Shown here piece by piece: positions 19,182 through 27,683 of a DNA stretch of 64,000 nt (position 1 is the stretch's first letter; the number at the start of each line of letters is the position of its first letter). The notes under the pieces are model-generated. The model was given only the letters and a program-made list of their open reading frames with translations, searched no databases and was not told where the DNA came from. The position numbers were made by a program, and so were the translations under genes. The stretch is taken from positions 4,138,326 to 4,202,325 of the forward strand of contig NZ_OZ024668.1 of assembly GCF_902497775.2 (NCBI RefSeq). Reading direction: 5' to 3'. The DNA is from Pseudomonas fluorescens (GTDB taxonomy: Bacteria; Pseudomonadota; Gammaproteobacteria; Pseudomonadales; Pseudomonadaceae).

Positions 19182-20101
19182 TGCGACTTCTCGTCAGGGT
19201 AATTGGGGACTTCGGCCAGGCGCCGCAGCCCGTTGAAATGGCTCGGGTCGTCCAGAAAGCGCAACATGACCTGGCGCCAGGTCTTGTCGGCAAAGGTCTG
19301 TACATGCCCGCCACGGGTCAGCTGCAACACCCTCGGGGGTGGCGCAGCCTGGTACAACTGGATGCCGTTGGCCAGCGGCACGATGGGGTCGTCGATGCTG
19401 TGGAAGAACAGCTTGGGCGGGGTCTTGATCCGCGTAATCGAATGAATCGCACTGTCGCCATCGGGCACCAGCCACGACAACGGGACCTGCAGCGGCCAGG
19501 TCATCCAGGAGTTGCTCAGGGCAAAGCGTCCGACCTGGCGATAGCTGGCCGGCACGCCATCGAAGACCATGGCCTTGAAGCGCTCGGCCTGGCGCGGGTG
19601 CTCGGCCAGGTAATGAATGGCCATCGAGCCGCCCAAGCTCTGGCCCAGCAATATCTGTGGCTTGCCCTGGACCTCGGGCGCCTTGTCCAGCCAGTCCAGC
19701 GCGGCGCCGATGTCCTGGTAGACCTCAGGCAGCTCGGGCTTGCCCTCGGACAGGCCATAGCCGCGGTAGTCGAGCAACAGCACCTGATAGCCCTGCTCCG
19801 GCAGCCACCAGCTGCCACCCAAGTGCCAGGCCAGGTTGCCGCCATTGCCATGCAGGTGCAGCACCGTGCCCTTGACCTGGACACCGGCCTTGGCCGGCAG
19901 CCACCAGCCATGCAGGCGAGTGCCGTCGGCCGCGGTCAGGGTGACGTCGCGGTACGCGAGCCTGGCTTTCTCGGGGGTGAACGGCTGGCCAGGCTCAGGG
20001 TAGAACAACAGCGAACTGCAGCCGCCCAGACTCAGCAGCACCAGCAGCAGGCCCAGGGGCCTGCGCCATGCATCAGAGAATGTTCGAGTAATCGGCTTCA
20101 A
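19178..20101 (-). CDS. Alpha/beta hydrolase lipoprotein (S33/BEM46-like)
   Basis: A serine hydrolase of about 307 aa with a lipobox (SLGGC, Cys about residue 28), so predicted to be membrane-tethered. The alpha/beta hydrolase elements are HLHGNGGN (oxyanion hole), LLDYRGYG, the nucleophile elbow GQSLGG with Ser about residue 155, the Asp loop HSIDDPIVP and the catalytic His in GGHVQ. The only in-frame start before the signal peptide is a TTG at 20101, lying inside the end of the upstream gene with a poor ribosome site, so the exact start is uncertain. Substrate unknown. Confidence 0.85.
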   Translation of the reverse strand: MKPITRTFSDAWRRPLGLLLVLLSLGGCSSLLFYPEPGQPFTPEKARLAYRDVTLTAADGTRLHGWWLPAKAGVQVKGTVLHLHGNGGNLAWHLGGSWWLPEQGYQVLLLDYRGYGLSEGKPELPEVYQDIGAALDWLDKAPEVQGKPQILLGQSLGGSMAIHYLAEHPRQAERFKAMVFDGVPASYRQVGRFALSNSWMTWPLQVPLSWLVPDGDSAIHSITRIKTPPKLFFHSIDDPIVPLANGIQLYQAAPPPRVLQLTRGGHVQTFADKTWRQVMLRFLDDPSHFNGLRRLAEVPNYPDEKSQ

Positions 20102-21350
20102 TCCGGTCCAGGCTCAGGTGGTTGAGGAAGTTGGAGAAACACATCCAGGCCGACAGCGCGTTGAGGTCACGAAACTGCTCCGGCAGGTACTTGGGCGGTT
20201 CCACCAGGCCTTCATCGACCAGTTGGCGCAAGGTGCGCATGTCTTCAAGGGTGGTCTTGCCGCAAAACAACAAGGGGATCTGTTCGAGCTTGCCCTTGCG
20301 CACGGCCAACTGAATATAGTTGTAAACCATGATAAAGCCCTTGAGATAGGACAAGTCCTTGGTAAACGGCAGGCCGTTGGGCACCGAGCCACGGAACACC
20401 CGGCTGGCGTTGCCATAGCTCTCGGCCATCTCGAAGCCTTGGGCGCGGAAAAACTCGTAGACCTGCATGAAGTCGGCACCCTCCTCGACCATGTGGATGG
20501 CCCGGGTGCGGTTGGTCAGCTTGCGCAGGCGGCTGGGGTAGGAGGCAAAGGCGATCACCTCCATGAGGATCGCCAGGCCTTCCTGGGTCACGGTCGATGA
20601 CGGCGGGCCCTTGGCCAGGAAGGTGCAGATCGGCTGGTTGAGGCCGTTCAGGGTGGTGCCGACGTGCACCAGGCCTTCGTGAACCTCCAGCGCACGCACG
20701 TCGCGGCTGTTGAACATGGCGTCGGCGCGGATCTTGATGTAGTCGGCGCCGGCAGCAGCGTCGGCGACGATACCGTCGGACTCGAACACGCGAATGGTGT
20801 CTTCGGCCTCGTTGAACACCTTGTTCAGGCGGCCCTGGAGCATCTCCACGGCCTGCTTGGCGGTGAGGTTCTTCGGCTCGTCCTTGAGGTCGCCACGCCC
20901 GTCGATGTTGTTCAGGTAATCCGAAAGCATCAGGCCCAGGTCGGCCAGGGTCGGGTCACCGGCATGGAAGGCGTCGGAGGCGGCGCCATACAGCTCCTGG
21001 GAGATCAGGCCGAAATCTTCGGTGCCGCGCGCTTCGAGCATGCGCACCACCATGCGGTATTCCTTGCACATGCGCCGCATGATCTGCCCGACCGGGTTGA
21101 ACTGGCCGAGCTGGCGGGTGATGTCGCGTTCGATGTTCTGGAACTCGAGCTTGACCGCGGCGGAGTCGAACGACAGCGGCCGGCCCTGGTAGTAGGCACG
21201 GTCTACCGCAGGTAGCTCCTTGCCCTTGGCCTTGAGGAAACCCTGGCGGATGCTGTCGTCCCACTTCACCGCATCGAGCACGCGAATAGGCGTTTGCGCC
21301 AGGACAATGCGATCAGACAGGGCGCGTATCGTCTGCTGGTACTCGTCCAC
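20073..21350 (-). CDS. QEGLA-motif DUF1704 protein, putative HExxxH metallopeptidase
   Basis: A 425-aa soluble protein of the family annotated 'flavohemoglobin expression-modulating QEGLA motif protein' (DUF1704). The HEGLVH motif (residues 224-229) and QEGLA (256-260) together form an HExxxH + E zinc-site pattern, the arrangement used by the eukaryotic MATCAP tubulin carboxypeptidases that share this domain. Peptidase activity here is inference. The GTG at 21350 is chosen because AAGGAG lies 6 nt upstream; the TTG at 21374 would place that ribosome site inside the coding region. It shares 29 nt with the start region of the hydrolase gene. Confidence 0.88.
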   Translation of the reverse strand: MDEYQQTIRALSDRIVLAQTPIRVLDAVKWDDSIRQGFLKAKGKELPAVDRAYYQGRPLSFDSAAVKLEFQNIERDITRQLGQFNPVGQIMRRMCKEYRMVVRMLEARGTEDFGLISQELYGAASDAFHAGDPTLADLGLMLSDYLNNIDGRGDLKDEPKNLTAKQAVEMLQGRLNKVFNEAEDTIRVFESDGIVADAAAGADYIKIRADAMFNSRDVRALEVHEGLVHVGTTLNGLNQPICTFLAKGPPSSTVTQEGLAILMEVIAFASYPSRLRKLTNRTRAIHMVEEGADFMQVYEFFRAQGFEMAESYGNASRVFRGSVPNGLPFTKDLSYLKGFIMVYNYIQLAVRKGKLEQIPLLFCGKTTLEDMRTLRQLVDEGLVEPPKYLPEQFRDLNALSAWMCFSNFLNHLSLDRIEADYSNIL

Positions 21351-21374
21351 CCTACACTCCTTGAATTGGAACAA

Positions 21375-21920
21375 TCACTTGCCGGCCCGCTTGAAACGCG
21401 CCACTTCGATGAACAGGTCGGAGTTGGCCGGGTCGTCCAGGTAGGCCAGAACGCGCTCGGCCGGGCTGTCGATGAGAATGCCTTCGCCGTTATCTTCCGC
21501 CACCTCGATAGTCCGCCCGCTGAGTTCTTTCTTTTGCACGGCCTGGTTGACCTGCTCGACATCGAGGTTGTAGACCACCAGTTCCTTGTTATCGAGCACT
21601 TCAAAGCCGCCGATCAGGAAATTGCCGCCCAGGCGCTTGGGCACACCGGCCGAGAGGTACCAGCGGTTGCCGTGCTGGGACACAGTGAAAGCGTACTCGT
21701 CGCGCTTCTTGTCCTTGCCGATGGCCACCGCCTTGTAGGCGTTGCCACCGCTGCGGCTGATCTGCAGGGTCAGCGGCTCACCCCAGGCGTCCTTGCTGGT
21801 CCAGGTGCCCAGCAGGGCCTTGGGCGCAGGCTTGTTGGCCGGGATCGGCTCGTTGAAGGTGACCAGACAACCGCCAAGCAGCAAGAACGACAATGCCAAC
21901 AGCAGGGTTCTGGCTTTCAT
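21375..21920 (-). CDS. Conserved Pseudomonas lipoprotein
   Basis: A 181-aa predicted lipoprotein whose signal peptide ends FLLLGGC (Cys about residue 18). The mature part is beta-rich (LLGTWTSKDAWGEPLTLQIS, then DEYAFTVSQHGNRWYLS) and resembles a small lipocalin-like fold, but I cannot name the family. The ATG at 21920 has GGAG 6 nt upstream. It ends 24 nt before the QEGLA gene start, so they are probably cotranscribed. Confidence 0.78.
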   Translation of the reverse strand: MKARTLLLALSFLLLGGCLVTFNEPIPANKPAPKALLGTWTSKDAWGEPLTLQISRSGGNAYKAVAIGKDKKRDEYAFTVSQHGNRWYLSAGVPKRLGGNFLIGGFEVLDNKELVVYNLDVEQVNQAVQKKELSGRTIEVAEDNGEGILIDSPAERVLAYLDDPANSDLFIEVARFKRAGK

Positions 21921-21948
21921 CAACCTCTCCTTGAAATAGGTTCGCGCC

Positions 21949-22653
21949 TTACACCGACGCCAAGACCAGATGCAGGTACCGGGTAAGAATAGCGAGCATC
22001 GGCGCTTCGGCCTGGGCCTGTTCAGCGTCGAGCAGGCCCTGATATTCCATCTGCTCGATAATCGCCGTCAACACCAAGGCATCCTGTTGCGGTTGACGCG
22101 AGCCTACCACTTGCAGCATCTGCACGGCGCCACGCAGCAGAATCTGCTCGTGCAGCTTGACCAGATCGGCCAGCCGCGGACACAGCAGCGCCTCCTGGCG
22201 AAAGGCCTGCTCGGCCATCAGAAAGTCGCGGCGGTTATGCAACTGGCGCTGTACGTAGTCGGTGGTCATCTTCGCCACTTCATCGGCCAGGCGCGCTCGC
22301 CACTGGGGGCTGCCGTCGCCCTGGGAGAGCAACTGGCGCAGCACCACCTCGGTGTTCTCCCAGAGTTTGGCCATGTAGGCCGCGCTGCGTTCGACATACT
22401 GGGCGAAGGTGTCGGTGAGCAGGTCTTCGATGTCCTTGAAGTAATAGGTGGTCGCCGACAGCGGCACCCCGGCCTCGGCCGCCACCGCACGGTGGCGCAC
22501 GCCGCGCACGCCGTCACGCACGACGATGCGCATGGCCGCGTCGAGGATCTGCTGGCGGCGCTGCTCGCTGCCTTCGCGGCTGGCCTTGCGGCCCTGGTAC
22601 TGCACGCTTTCGGCCACCGCGGTAGCCACACCGGCGGCACCTTGTTGAGTCAT
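21949..22653 (-). CDS. TetR family transcriptional regulator upstream of the lysS locus
   Basis: A 234-aa regulator with an N-terminal TetR helix-turn-helix (RRQQILDAAMRIVVRDGVRGVRHRA, then VPLSATTYYFKDIEDLL), preceded by about 25 polar residues, and an all-helical C-terminal ligand domain. The position next to lysS matches the P. aeruginosa gene PA3699. ATG at 22653 is used as start. An in-frame ATG at 22716 abuts the lysS terminator and would add 21 residues; neither has a strong ribosome site, so the start is uncertain. Its target genes are not evident, but it could control itself or the lipoprotein and QEGLA genes downstream. Confidence 0.85.
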   Translation of the reverse strand: MTQQGAAGVATAVAESVQYQGRKASREGSEQRRQQILDAAMRIVVRDGVRGVRHRAVAAEAGVPLSATTYYFKDIEDLLTDTFAQYVERSAAYMAKLWENTEVVLRQLLSQGDGSPQWRARLADEVAKMTTDYVQRQLHNRRDFLMAEQAFRQEALLCPRLADLVKLHEQILLRGAVQMLQVVGSRQPQQDALVLTAIIEQMEYQGLLDAEQAQAEAPMLAILTRYLHLVLASV

Positions 22654-22718
22654 TGCAGGAGTCACTGCTGGTTTACCCCAAACGTTGGATCCGATGGATG
22701 AATTTCTTGCAGGCATGA

Positions 22719-22743
22719 AAAAGCCGCCCCGGAAGGCGGCTTG
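22719..22743 (-). terminator. lysS terminator
   Basis: Stem AAGCCGCC / GGCGGCTT (22721-22728 and 22735-22742) lies 11 nt after the lysS stop on the minus strand and is followed there by a run of T. A typical Rho-independent terminator. Confidence 0.9.
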
Positions 22744-22753
22744 TTCAGTTCGC

Positions 22754-24256
22754 TCAGGCCTGTGGACGCATGTGCGGGAACAGGATCACATCGCGAATCG
22801 ATGGTGAGTTGGTCAGCAACATCACCAGACGGTCGATGCCGATGCCTTCGCCGGCGGTTGGCGGCATGCCGTATTCCAGGGCGCGGACGAAGTCGGCATC
22901 GTAATGCATGGCTTCGTCGTCACCGGCGTCCTTCTCGGCCACCTGGGCCATGAAGCGCTCGGCCTGGTCTTCGGCATCGTTGAGCTCGGAGTAGGCGTTG
23001 GCGATTTCGCGGCCACCGATGAACAGCTCGAAGCGGTCGGTGACGTTCGGGTTCTCGTCGTTGCGACGGGCCAGCGGCGAGACTTCGAACGGGTACTGAG
23101 TGATGAAGTGCGGCTGCTCCAGCTTGTGCTCGACCAGCTCTTCGAAAATCATCACCTGCAGCTTGCCCAGGCCTTCGAAGCCCAGCACCTTGGCGCCAGC
23201 CTTCTTGGCAATCTCACGGGCCTTGTCAACGTCCTGCAGATCGGCGGCGGTGATTTGCGGGTTGTACTTGAGGATCGAGTCGAACACCGACAGGCGCACG
23301 AACGGCTCGCCGAAGTGGAACACCTTGTCGCCGTACGGCACGTCGGTGCTGCCCAGAACCAGCTGGGCCAGTTCGCGGAACAGCTCCTCGGTCAGGTCCA
23401 TGTTGTCTTCGTAGTCGGCGTGGGCCTGGTAGAACTCGAGCATGGTGAACTCGGGGTTGTGCCGGGTCGAAACGCCTTCGTTACGGAAGTTGCGGTTGAT
23501 CTCGAAGACTTTCTCGAAACCACCCACCACCAGGCGCTTGAGGTACAGCTCCGGGGCGATACGCAGGAACATTTGCATGTCCAGGGCGTTATGGTGGGTT
23601 TCGAACGGCTTGGCCGCGGCGCCACCAGGGATGGTTTGCAGCATCGGCGTCTCGACTTCGAGGAAGTCGCGCGCCATCAGGAAGTTGCGAATGTGCGCAA
23701 TGACCTGCGAGCGGACGCGGAAAGTGTGACGGGTTTCCTCGTTGACCATCAGGTCGACGTAGCGCTGGCGGTAGCGCTGCTCGGTATCGGTCAGGCCGTG
23801 GTGCTTGTCCGGCAGCGGGCGCAGCGACTTGGTCAGCAGGCGCACGCTGGTCATTTCGACGTACAGGTCGCCCTTGCCGGAACGCGCCAGGGTACCTTCG
23901 GCGGCGATGATGTCGCCCAGGTCCCAGGTCTTGACCGCGGCCAGGGTTTCTTCCGGCAGGGTCTTGCGGTTGACGTAGACCTGGATGCGCCCGGTCATGT
24001 CCTGGATCACCATGAACGAGCCACGGTTGAGCATGATGCGGCCGGCAACCTTGACCGGAATCGCTGCAGCTTCCAGCTCTTCCTTGGTCTTGTCGACATA
24101 CTGTTGCTGCAGGTCGTTGCAGTAGCTGTCACGGCGGAAGTCGTTGGGGAAGGCATTACCCTTGGCGCGCTCGCCAGCAAGTTTTTCCTTGCGCAGCGCG
24201 ATCAGGTTGTTTTCTTCCTGTTGCAGGTCTTGCGATTCGGTCTTCAGGTCGCTCAT
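22754..24256 (-). CDS. lysS: Lysyl-tRNA synthetase, class II
   Basis: A 500-aa cytoplasmic enzyme that charges tRNA-Lys. It has an N-terminal OB-fold anticodon-binding domain (about residues 60-170; [20 protein letters not shown]) and a class II catalytic core. Motif 2 is [20 protein letters not shown] and motif 3 is [11 protein letters not shown]. Length is normal for bacterial class II LysRS. It follows prfB with a gap of about 90 nt on the same strand, the classical prfB-lysS operon order. Confidence 0.98.
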   Translation of the reverse strand: MSDLKTESQDLQQEENNLIALRKEKLAGERAKGNAFPNDFRRDSYCNDLQQQYVDKTKEELEAAAIPVKVAGRIMLNRGSFMVIQDMTGRIQVYVNRKTLPEETLAAVKTWDLGDIIAAEGTLARSGKGDLYVEMTSVRLLTKSLRPLPDKHHGLTDTEQRYRQRYVDLMVNEETRHTFRVRSQVIAHIRNFLMARDFLEVETPMLQTIPGGAAAKPFETHHNALDMQMFLRIAPELYLKRLVVGGFEKVFEINRNFRNEGVSTRHNPEFTMLEFYQAHADYEDNMDLTEELFRELAQLVLGSTDVPYGDKVFHFGEPFVRLSVFDSILKYNPQITAADLQDVDKAREIAKKAGAKVLGFEGLGKLQVMIFEELVEHKLEQPHFITQYPFEVSPLARRNDENPNVTDRFELFIGGREIANAYSELNDAEDQAERFMAQVAEKDAGDDEAMHYDADFVRALEYGMPPTAGEGIGIDRLVMLLTNSPSIRDVILFPHMRPQA

Positions 24257-24349
24257 GTCGTCATTTTTTCCATCAGGTATTCGTTGCCCTTTTCGGGCAG
24301 GGCACGCGATGCCGGCGGGCGGCCGGGCATCGCGGCGGTGGTGTGCGGC

Positions 24350-25445
24350 TTACAGCCCCTGCTTGAGGCTCGCTTCCAGGTACTGGTCGAGGTCGCCGTC
24401 CAGCACCTTCTGGCAGTCGCTGCGCTCGACGCCGGTGCGCAGGTCCTTGATACGCGAGTCATCCAGCACGTACGAACGGATCTGGTGGCCCCAGCCGATG
24501 TCCGACTTGCTGTCTTCCAATGCCTGCGAGGCGGCGTTGCGCTTCTGCATTTCCAGCTCGTACAACTTGGCCCGCAGCATTTTCATGGCGGTGTCCTTGT
24601 TGGCGTGCTGGGAGCGTTCGTTCTGGCAGGCCACCACGGTGTTGGTCGGCACGTGGGTGATACGCACCGCCGAGTCGGTGGTGTTCACGTGCTGACCACC
24701 GGCGCCCGAGGAGCGATAGGTGTCGACGCGCAGGTCAGACGGGTTGATGTCGATTTCGACCTTGTCGTCGATCTCGGGCGACACGAACACCGCCGAGAAC
24801 GAGGTGTGGCGACGGGCGCCGGAGTCGAACGGGCTCTTGCGCACCAGGCGGTGCACGCCGATCTCGGTACGCAGCCAGCCGAAGGCGTACTCACCCTTGA
24901 TGTGCACGGTGGCGCCCTTGATGCCGGCGACTTCACCTTCGGAAAGCTCGATGATGGTGGCGTCGAAACCGCGCTTGTCGGCCCAGCGCAGGTACATGCG
25001 CAGGAGGATGTTGGCCCAGTCCTGGGCTTCGGTGCCGCCGGAACCTGCCTGAATGTCCAGGTAGGCGTTGTTCATGTCCATCTCGCCGCTGAACATGCGG
25101 CGGAACTCGAGCTTGGCCAGGCTTTCTTCCAGGCCTTGCAGCTCGGTCACGACGTCGCTCACGGCGCCTTCGTCATTTTCCTCGACGGCCATGTCGAGCA
25201 GGTCCTGGCAGTCGGCCAGGCCGTGGGCCATCTTGTCCAGGGTCTCGACGACCTGCGCCAGCATGGCGCGCTCGCGGCCCAGTTCCTGGGCGTACTCGGG
25301 CTTGTTCCAGACGTTCGGGTCTTCGAGCTCGCGGTTGACTTCGATCAGGCGGTCATGCTTTTGATCGTAGTCAAAGATACCCCCGAATGGACTCGGAGCG
25401 CTCGGTCAGGTCCTTGATGGTGTTCAGGATCGGTTGGATTTCCAT
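24350..25445 (-). CDS. prfB: Peptide chain release factor 2, with programmed +1 frameshift
   Basis: RF2 recognises UGA and UAA and triggers peptide release. The ATG at 25445 opens a 24-codon ORF (MEIQPILN... to SIRGYL) ending in an in-frame TGA at 25373-25371. The rest of RF2 begins in the +1 frame at once: CTT TGA C is read as CTT then GAC. An SD-like CGGGGG precedes the slippery site by 3 nt. This is the autoregulatory frameshift known for E. coli prfB. After the shift the product is 364 aa, with the SPF tripeptide ([15 protein letters not shown]) and the catalytic GGQ ([20 protein letters not shown]). It is a working gene, not a broken one. Confidence 0.97.
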
Positions 25446-25531
25446 GGGCGGGCAGCTCTCGTGCGTATTCTGTAGAAAAGCCGGAGAGTATAACCGAGTC
25501 TGAAAGCCGACGGCAGCCCGTCTAGCGGCAA

Positions 25532-25613
25532 CCTGTGGGAGCGGGCTTGCCCCGCGAAGAGGCCAGCCCAGGCACAGCAATACATTGATCGCGGGGCAAG
25601 CCCGCTCCCACAG
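25532..25613. repeat. Pair of inverted REP elements
   Basis: CCTGTGGGAGCGGGCTTGCC (from 25532) and its inverted partner ending CAAGCCCGCTCCCACAG (to 25613) face each other across a roughly 25-nt spacer. The right copy directly abuts the wspR stop codon, so it is in effect the 3' end of the wsp transcript. Same core as the REP at 3073. Confidence 0.88.
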
Positions 25614-26618
25614 TCAATCCACCCCAACCTGATTGCGGCCATTGTTCTTGGCCAGGTACAGGCCCTTGTCCGCCGCCGAGATCAACTGCCGGCAATGGCT
25701 GCCGATGCCCGGGGTCAGGGTCGCCAGGCCGATGCTCACGGTCAGCACCGAATCGGGGTTGGGCATGGTGTGGGCAATGTTCATGGCCGCAACGGTCTGG
25801 CGCAGTTTTTCCGCGACCAGACGGGCCCCGCCCGGCGAGGTATTGGGTAGCACCAGGGCGAATTCCTCGCCGCCGTAACGGGCCGGCAGGTCGCTGGGGC
25901 GGGCGCTGGAGGCGCGAATGGCTTCGGCGACCTTGCGCAACGCTTCGTCACCGGCCAGGTGGCCGAAGGTGTCGTTGAACGACTTGAAGTAGTCGACATC
26001 GATCATCAGCAACGATAGCTGCGCCTGTTCGCGCATGGCCCGGCGCCATTCCAGCTCCAGGTACTCGTCGAAATGGCGGCGGTTGGACAGCCCCGTGAGG
26101 CCGTCGGAGTTCATCAAGCGCTGCAACACCAGGTTGGTGTCGAGCAGCTGCTGCTGGCTGACGCGCAGGGCCCGGTAGGCCTCGTCGCGTTGCAGCAGGG
26201 TCAGGTAGGAGCGCGAGTGGTAGCGGATGCGTGCCACCAGCTCGATGTTGTCCGGCAGTTTCACCAGGTAGTCGTTGGCCCCTGCGGCAAAGGCCGCGCT
26301 CTTGACCAGCGGGTCCTCCTTGGTCGACAGGACGATGATCGGGATGTCCTGGGTCGCCGGGTTGTTGCGGTATTCACGCACCAGGGTCAGGCCGTCCAGA
26401 CCGGGCATGATCAGGTCCTGGAGGATCACCGTGGGCTTGATCCGCACGGCCTGGGCCACCGCCTGGTGCGGGTCGGCGCAAAAATGGAAGTCGATGTTTT
26501 CTTCGTGAGCCAGGCCGCGCCGTACCGCCTCGCCGATCATTGCCTGATCGTCGACCAAAAGGACCATTGCCGAGTTTTCGTTCATGGTCGGAAAACCGTC
26601 GAGCGGTAAATCATTCAT
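25614..26618 (-). CDS. wspR: Response regulator diguanylate cyclase WspR
   Basis: Output protein of the Wsp pathway, 334 aa. An N-terminal receiver domain carries the phospho-acceptor Asp68 ([12 protein letters not shown]), a helical stalk follows, and a C-terminal GGDEF domain has the active form GGEEF (residues 249-253). The inhibitory c-di-GMP site RxxD is intact as RPSD (240-243), so product inhibition is expected. Phosphorylation by WspE drives clustering and c-di-GMP synthesis in known homologues. It is the last gene of the operon, 51 nt after wspF. Confidence 0.96.
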   Translation of the reverse strand: MNDLPLDGFPTMNENSAMVLLVDDQAMIGEAVRRGLAHEENIDFHFCADPHQAVAQAVRIKPTVILQDLIMPGLDGLTLVREYRNNPATQDIPIIVLSTKEDPLVKSAAFAAGANDYLVKLPDNIELVARIRYHSRSYLTLLQRDEAYRALRVSQQQLLDTNLVLQRLMNSDGLTGLSNRRHFDEYLELEWRRAMREQAQLSLLMIDVDYFKSFNDTFGHLAGDEALRKVAEAIRASSARPSDLPARYGGEEFALVLPNTSPGGARLVAEKLRQTVAAMNIAHTMPNPDSVLTVSIGLATLTPGIGSHCRQLISAADKGLYLAKNNGRNQVGVD

Positions 26619-26669
26619 GCGCTGTCACCTGGTCACTGCCGGCCAGCCGGCGTGGCTCAATACATATCG

Positions 26670-27683
26670 TCATTTTGGAAAAATTTCCATCAATCGCCCA
26701 GCGATTCGCTCCAGCGGGCGAATTTCCACGGCGGCGTCTATCGCGGCGGCTGCCTTGGGCATCCCGTACACCGCGCTGCTCTGCTGATCCTGGGCGATGG
26801 TCAAAAAGCCCTGTTGGCGCATCAGCTTCAGGCCCTGGGCGCCGTCGCGCCCCATGCCGGTGAGCAATACGCCGACCGCGTCGCCGCGCCAGTAGCGGGC
26901 CACGCTTTCAAAAAATACATCGATCGAAGGCCGGTAGATCTCGTTCACTGGCTCCGCGGTATAGGCCAGGTTGCCGTTCTTGAGCAGGCGGATGTGGTGA
27001 TTGGTCCCGGCCAGCAGTACCTGCCCCGGTTGCGGCGGCTCGCCTTCGCAGGCCAGGCGCACCGCCAGGCCCGAAGCGCTGCTGAGCCACTCGGCCATGC
27101 CGGCGGCGAACACCTGGTCAACGTGCTGGACCAGCACGATGGCCGCCGCAAAGCTGCGGGGCAAGCCCTTGAGCAGCACTTCCAGGGCCGCCGGGCCTCC
27201 AGCCGAAGAGCCGATGGCGACCAGGCCCTGGCGCTGGACGGCCTCACGCACCGGCGCGGCCATGGCCCGAGTCGGGGTGCTGCGCTGATGGCCGATCAGC
27301 CAGCCGATATTGAGGATCTTGCGCAGCAAGGGGGCTGCGGCTTCACGCGGATCACCAGCGCCCAGGGCCGGGGTGTCGACCACATCGAGGGCGCCATGGC
27401 CCATGGCCTCGAACACCCGGTGGACGTTCTGCTGGCGGTCGACGGTGACGATAACGATGGCGCACGGCGTTTCGGCCATGATCCGCCGGGTCGCCTCGAC
27501 GCCATCCATGACCGGCATGATCAAGTCCATGAGAATCAGGTCCGGCAGTTGCTCGGCGCACAGTTTGACCGCTTCGGCGCCATTGCTGGCGACCCAGATC
27601 ACCTGATGGGCCGGTTCGAATGCCAACGCCCGGCGCAAGGCCTCCACGGCCATGGGCATGTCGTTGACGATAGCGATTTTCAT
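26670..27683 (-). CDS. wspF: Chemotaxis-type methylesterase WspF (CheB-like)
   Basis: A 337-aa receiver-CheB protein that demethylates the receptor WspA and so resets the pathway. Receiver Asp53 lies in LILMDLIMPVMDG. The methylesterase domain has the catalytic Ser in GSSAGGPAA (about residue 157), the His in VQHVD and the Asp in GMGRDGAQG. It overlaps wspE by 4 nt. Loss of wspF in Pseudomonas gives wrinkly high-c-di-GMP variants; this copy looks intact. Confidence 0.96.
   Translation of the reverse strand: MKIAIVNDMPMAVEALRRALAFEPAHQVIWVASNGAEAVKLCAEQLPDLILMDLIMPVMDGVEATRRIMAETPCAIVIVTVDRQQNVHRVFEAMGHGALDVVDTPALGAGDPREAAAPLLRKILNIGWLIGHQRSTPTRAMAAPVREAVQRQGLVAIGSSAGGPAALEVLLKGLPRSFAAAIVLVQHVDQVFAAGMAEWLSSASGLAVRLACEGEPPQPGQVLLAGTNHHIRLLKNGNLAYTAEPVNEIYRPSIDVFFESVARYWRGDAVGVLLTGMGRDGAQGLKLMRQQGFLTIAQDQQSSAVYGMPKAAAAIDAAVEIRPLERIAGRLMEIFPK

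Noticed and set aside
25371..25373. In-frame TGA early in prfB as sign of a pseudogene
   Set aside because: It is the conserved RF2 programmed frameshift site with its SD-like stimulator.
22904..25417. Open frame of 837 codons on the plus strand
   Set aside because: Antisense to lysS and prfB; composition is that of a shadow of GC-rich coding sequence.
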